A stretch of 7,317 nucleotides of DNA from an uncultured Microcaldota archaeon. Its GTDB lineage: Archaea > Micrarchaeota > Micrarchaeia > Anstonellales > Anstonellaceae. A program made the position numbers and the translations under genes. The notes beneath the pieces are model-generated. The model made no database searches. It saw only the letters and a program-made list of their open reading frames with translations, and was not told the origin of the DNA. Positions 5,586 to 7,317 of this stretch are shown piece by piece (position 1 is the stretch's first letter; each line of letters begins with the position of its first letter). The stretch lies in the NCBI GenBank assembly GCA_903923795.1, contig CAIXYX010000067.1, positions 1 to 7,317 of the forward strand, read 5' to 3'.

Positions 5586-7317
5586 TTACCCCATCAGCGC
5601 ATATGTCAATACCGCGACCAGAGTCACGATAAGATACAGGATATAATGGAAAAGGTTGCCGGACTGCAGTTTCCTCGACCATGGCGAGACCGCAAGAAAT
5701 ACGGCCGTGATCGGCGCGTATATTATGAAATCAAAGAATTTGGCTCCGTATCCTTGCGCGCTCCCCAACGGGCTGACCAGCGAGCCGAACGAGCGGATGA
5801 TGGGCATGGTGAACCCCTTGGCAGAATACTGCATGTGCGCGTCCACAACCGGAATGCCGCAGTCCCATGTTGGGCCGGTCGATGAGTCTGTCTGAAATCT
5901 TGATTTGAGCAGCCGCATGAGCACAAGAGAAATGGCACACGAGGCCAGCAATATGACGAATATTCCGAATGTGGGTATCCCGTCCGCAGCGGCCAGAATC
6001 GAGGGTGCGCCGGCCATGCCAAACGACGAGAGCGAGGGGAATATCAGCCGCGCGATTATTGAGGGGAATATGCCGGCGAATATGCAGGCGAGCGCGAGGA
6101 TTCCCATGCCAGTGTACATGCTTGCCGGCGCCTCGCGCGCATGGCGCGCGTGCTCGCTTCTTGGTGCGCCCAAAAATGCGATGCCGAATGCCTTGACGAA
6201 GGCGGCGAGAGCGAAAGCGCTTGTGAGAGCGAGCGCGATGACTGCGGCCGAGACCGCGAACACCACGATGCCGGATGAATTCAGCCCGCCTAAGAGAGAG
6301 GTGAATGTGAGCCATTCGCTCACGAATCCGTTGAGGGGCGGGACTGCCGCGATGGAGGCGGCCCCGATGAAAAAGAACAGCGCGACAAGCGGCATGCGCT
6401 TTATCAGCCCGCCCATGTCGTCGATGTCGCGGGTGTGGGCCGAATGCGCCACAGCCCCCGCGCCCATGAACAGCAGGCTCTTGAATAACGCGTGATTCAG
6501 CGTGTGATATATGGCTGCGAAGAGCGAGAGAGCTGCGAGTGAGGGGAGGTTGGCCGAGGTGAAGATGACCGCGGCGCCAAGACCGAGGAAGATGATGCCG
6601 ATGTTCTCGATGCTGTGGTACGCCAAAAGCACCTTGATGTCATGCTCCATGAGCGAGTACAACACGCCCATCACCGAGCTTAGCGCGCCTATGGCCAGAA
6701 GGAGCAGGCCCCACCACAGAGGAGGGGACATGCTTCCGACGATGAGGAATCTGAACAGGACGAGCATGAGGCCGTAGATGGCGGTCTTTAGCATGACGCC
6801 CGACATGAGGGCCGAGATGTTGCTCGGGGCGCTGGGGTGCGCGATGGGAAGCCACACATGGAACGGTATGATGCCCGCCTTCATCCCGAAACCGATGAGC
6901 GCGAGCACGAAGATGAGGCTCTGCATAAATGGAGTGTAGGTCCCTTTGGCGAATGCTGCGAAATCGAGAGAGCCTCCCGCGCCGCTTGCCAGGCATAGGA
7001 ACATGATGATGAGGGCGGCCGTGCCGAAATGCGTCATGAGGAGATAGACGAAACCCGAATCCTGCGCCGATTGCTCCTTGTGCTCGTATGTCACGAGGAA
7101 GAATGATGATAACGCCATGAATTCCCAAAACACGAGGAATGCTGCGGCGTTCTGGCACAGACTACCATCGCCATGGAGAGGAGGAAGAGGTTGAAGAGCA
7201 CGCAGAATCTTGCGGTGTTGTACCCTTTCTGCGAATATTCGCTTATGTAGGAATATGAATAGAGGGAGACGGCCATTCCGACGAATCCGATTATTATGGC
7301 AAAGAAACCGGAGAGGC
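5586..7317 (-). CDS. hyfB: HyfB-like antiporter subunit, N-terminus off the window, apparent frameshift
   Basis: This is the second NuoL/M/N-type ion-translocating subunit. The frame from about 7160 down to the TAA at 5586 carries Glu in VFWEFMALSSFFLV (7122-7124), Lys in GFGMKAGIIPFHVWLP (6879-6881), Lys in HTLNHALFKSLLF (6480-6482), a further Lys in AAFVKAFGIAFLG, and the HyfB-type C-terminal signature TWDCGIP...MQYSAKGF (about 5811-5870). Upstream of about 7160 the homology continues in another frame up to the right edge (SLYSYSYISEYSQKGY, then LFNLFLLSMAMVV), as expected of HyfB. One missing base near 7160-7166 explains the break. About 570 residues are visible; the family is usually near 670, so roughly the first 100 are outside. 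A short loop EHARHAREAP is Arg/His-rich. It is the first visible gene of the operon. It may be intact in the organism if the missing base is a sequencing error, otherwise a pseudogene. Confidence 0.88.
   Translation of the reverse strand, partial: PLRFLCHNNRIRRNGRLPLFIFLHKRIFAERVQHRKILRALQPLPPLHGDGSLCQNAAAFLVFWEFMALSSFFLVTYEHKEQSAQDSGFVYLLMTHFGTAALIIMFLCLASGAGGSLDFAAFAKGTYTPFMQSLIFVLALIGFGMKAGIIPFHVWLPIAHPSAPSNISALMSGVMLKTAIYGLMLVLFRFLIVGSMSPPLWWGLLLLAIGALSSVMGVLYSLMEHDIKVLLAYHSIENIGIIFLGLGAAVIFTSANLPSLAALSLFAAIYHTLNHALFKSLLFMGAGAVAHSAHTRDIDDMGGLIKRMPLVALFFFIGAASIAAVPPLNGFVSEWLTFTSLLGGLNSSGIVVFAVSAAVIALALTSAFALAAFVKAFGIAFLGAPRSEHARHAREAPASMYTGMGILALACIFAGIFPSIIARLIFPSLSSFGMAGAPSILAAADGIPTFGIFVILLASCAISLVLMRLLKSRFQTDSSTGPTWDCGIPVVDAHMQYSAKGFTMPIIRSFGSLVSPLGSAQGYGAKFFDFIIYAPITAVFLAVSPWSRKLQSGNLFHYILYLIVTLVAVLTYALMG
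7155..7170 (-). other. Apparent one-base deletion in hyfB
   Basis: On the minus strand the N-terminal frame reads SMAMVV and then loses similarity (CARTPQHSS), while the C-terminal frame reads CQNAAAFLVFWEFMALSS, which continues the expected family sequence. Adding one base to the GTAGTCTGTG stretch gives an unbroken MAMVVLCQNAAAFLVF. I see no slippery heptamer, so programmed frameshifting is not supported; a sequencing or assembly error, or a real inactivating mutation, are the two options. Confidence 0.75.

Noticed and set aside
6134..6150. Perfect inverted repeat CGCGCGC-ATG-GCGCGCG
   Set aside because: It lies within hyfB and is explained by the codons of the EHARHARE loop; a 3-nt loop and mid-gene location make a terminator or operator unlikely.
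7158..7168. Programmed -1 frameshift in hyfB
   Set aside because: A -1 shift would join the frames, but there is no X-XXY-YYZ slippery sequence nor an evident downstream structure, and no family precedent known to me.
1..7317. CRISPR arrays, tRNA/rRNA genes, insertion sequences, integrase sites
   Set aside because: No spaced direct repeats, cloverleaf-like segments, transposase frames or terminal inverted repeats were seen; the sequence is nearly all coding.

Overview
The window is almost entirely one minus-strand operon for a membrane complex of the hydrogenase-4 / complex I superfamily. In transcription order (right to left) it holds a HyfB-like antiporter subunit that runs off the right edge and carries an apparent one-base frameshift, a HyfC (NuoH-like) and HyfE (NuoK/J-like) pair fused in one reading frame, a HyfF-like antiporter subunit, a HyfG-like large subunit (NuoC-like plus NuoD-like domains) and a HyfI-like small subunit (NuoB-like). 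The genes are 2 to 36 nt apart, so one transcript with translational coupling is likely; its promoter lies beyond position 7317. At the left edge is the 3' end of an unidentified plus-strand gene, convergent with the operon, followed by repeated T-tracts that reach into the 3' end of hyfI.

The main point of interest is what the soluble arm has lost. In HyfG all four [NiFe] cysteine positions are replaced (Ser248, Glu251, Ser541, Gly544) and no C-terminal maturation extension is present. NiFe loss is known from energy-converting-hydrogenase-related (Ehr) complexes. In HyfI, however, all four ligands of the proximal [4Fe-4S] cluster are replaced as well (Ser53, Val56, Gly120, Asn152), while the surrounding fold motifs are well kept. 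No HyfH/HyfA-type ferredoxin subunit is encoded in the visible part. The membrane subunits by contrast keep the Glu and Lys residues of the ion-translocation path and the Glu-rich HyfC loop. The result looks like a complex I-type ion-translocating machine with no recognisable redox centre in the visible genes. HyfG also carries a histidine-every-third-residue insert (7 His) between its two domains.

Organism: oligo-T terminator tracts without a hairpin, frequent ATA isoleucine codons and mostly weak Shine-Dalgarno sequences suggest an archaeon, possibly a small-genome lineage, with GC-rich genes. This is a weak inference; Ehr/Hyf-type clusters also occur widely in bacteria. No RNA genes, insertion sequences, CRISPR arrays or attachment sites were seen, and no gene-free stretch exceeds 300 bases.
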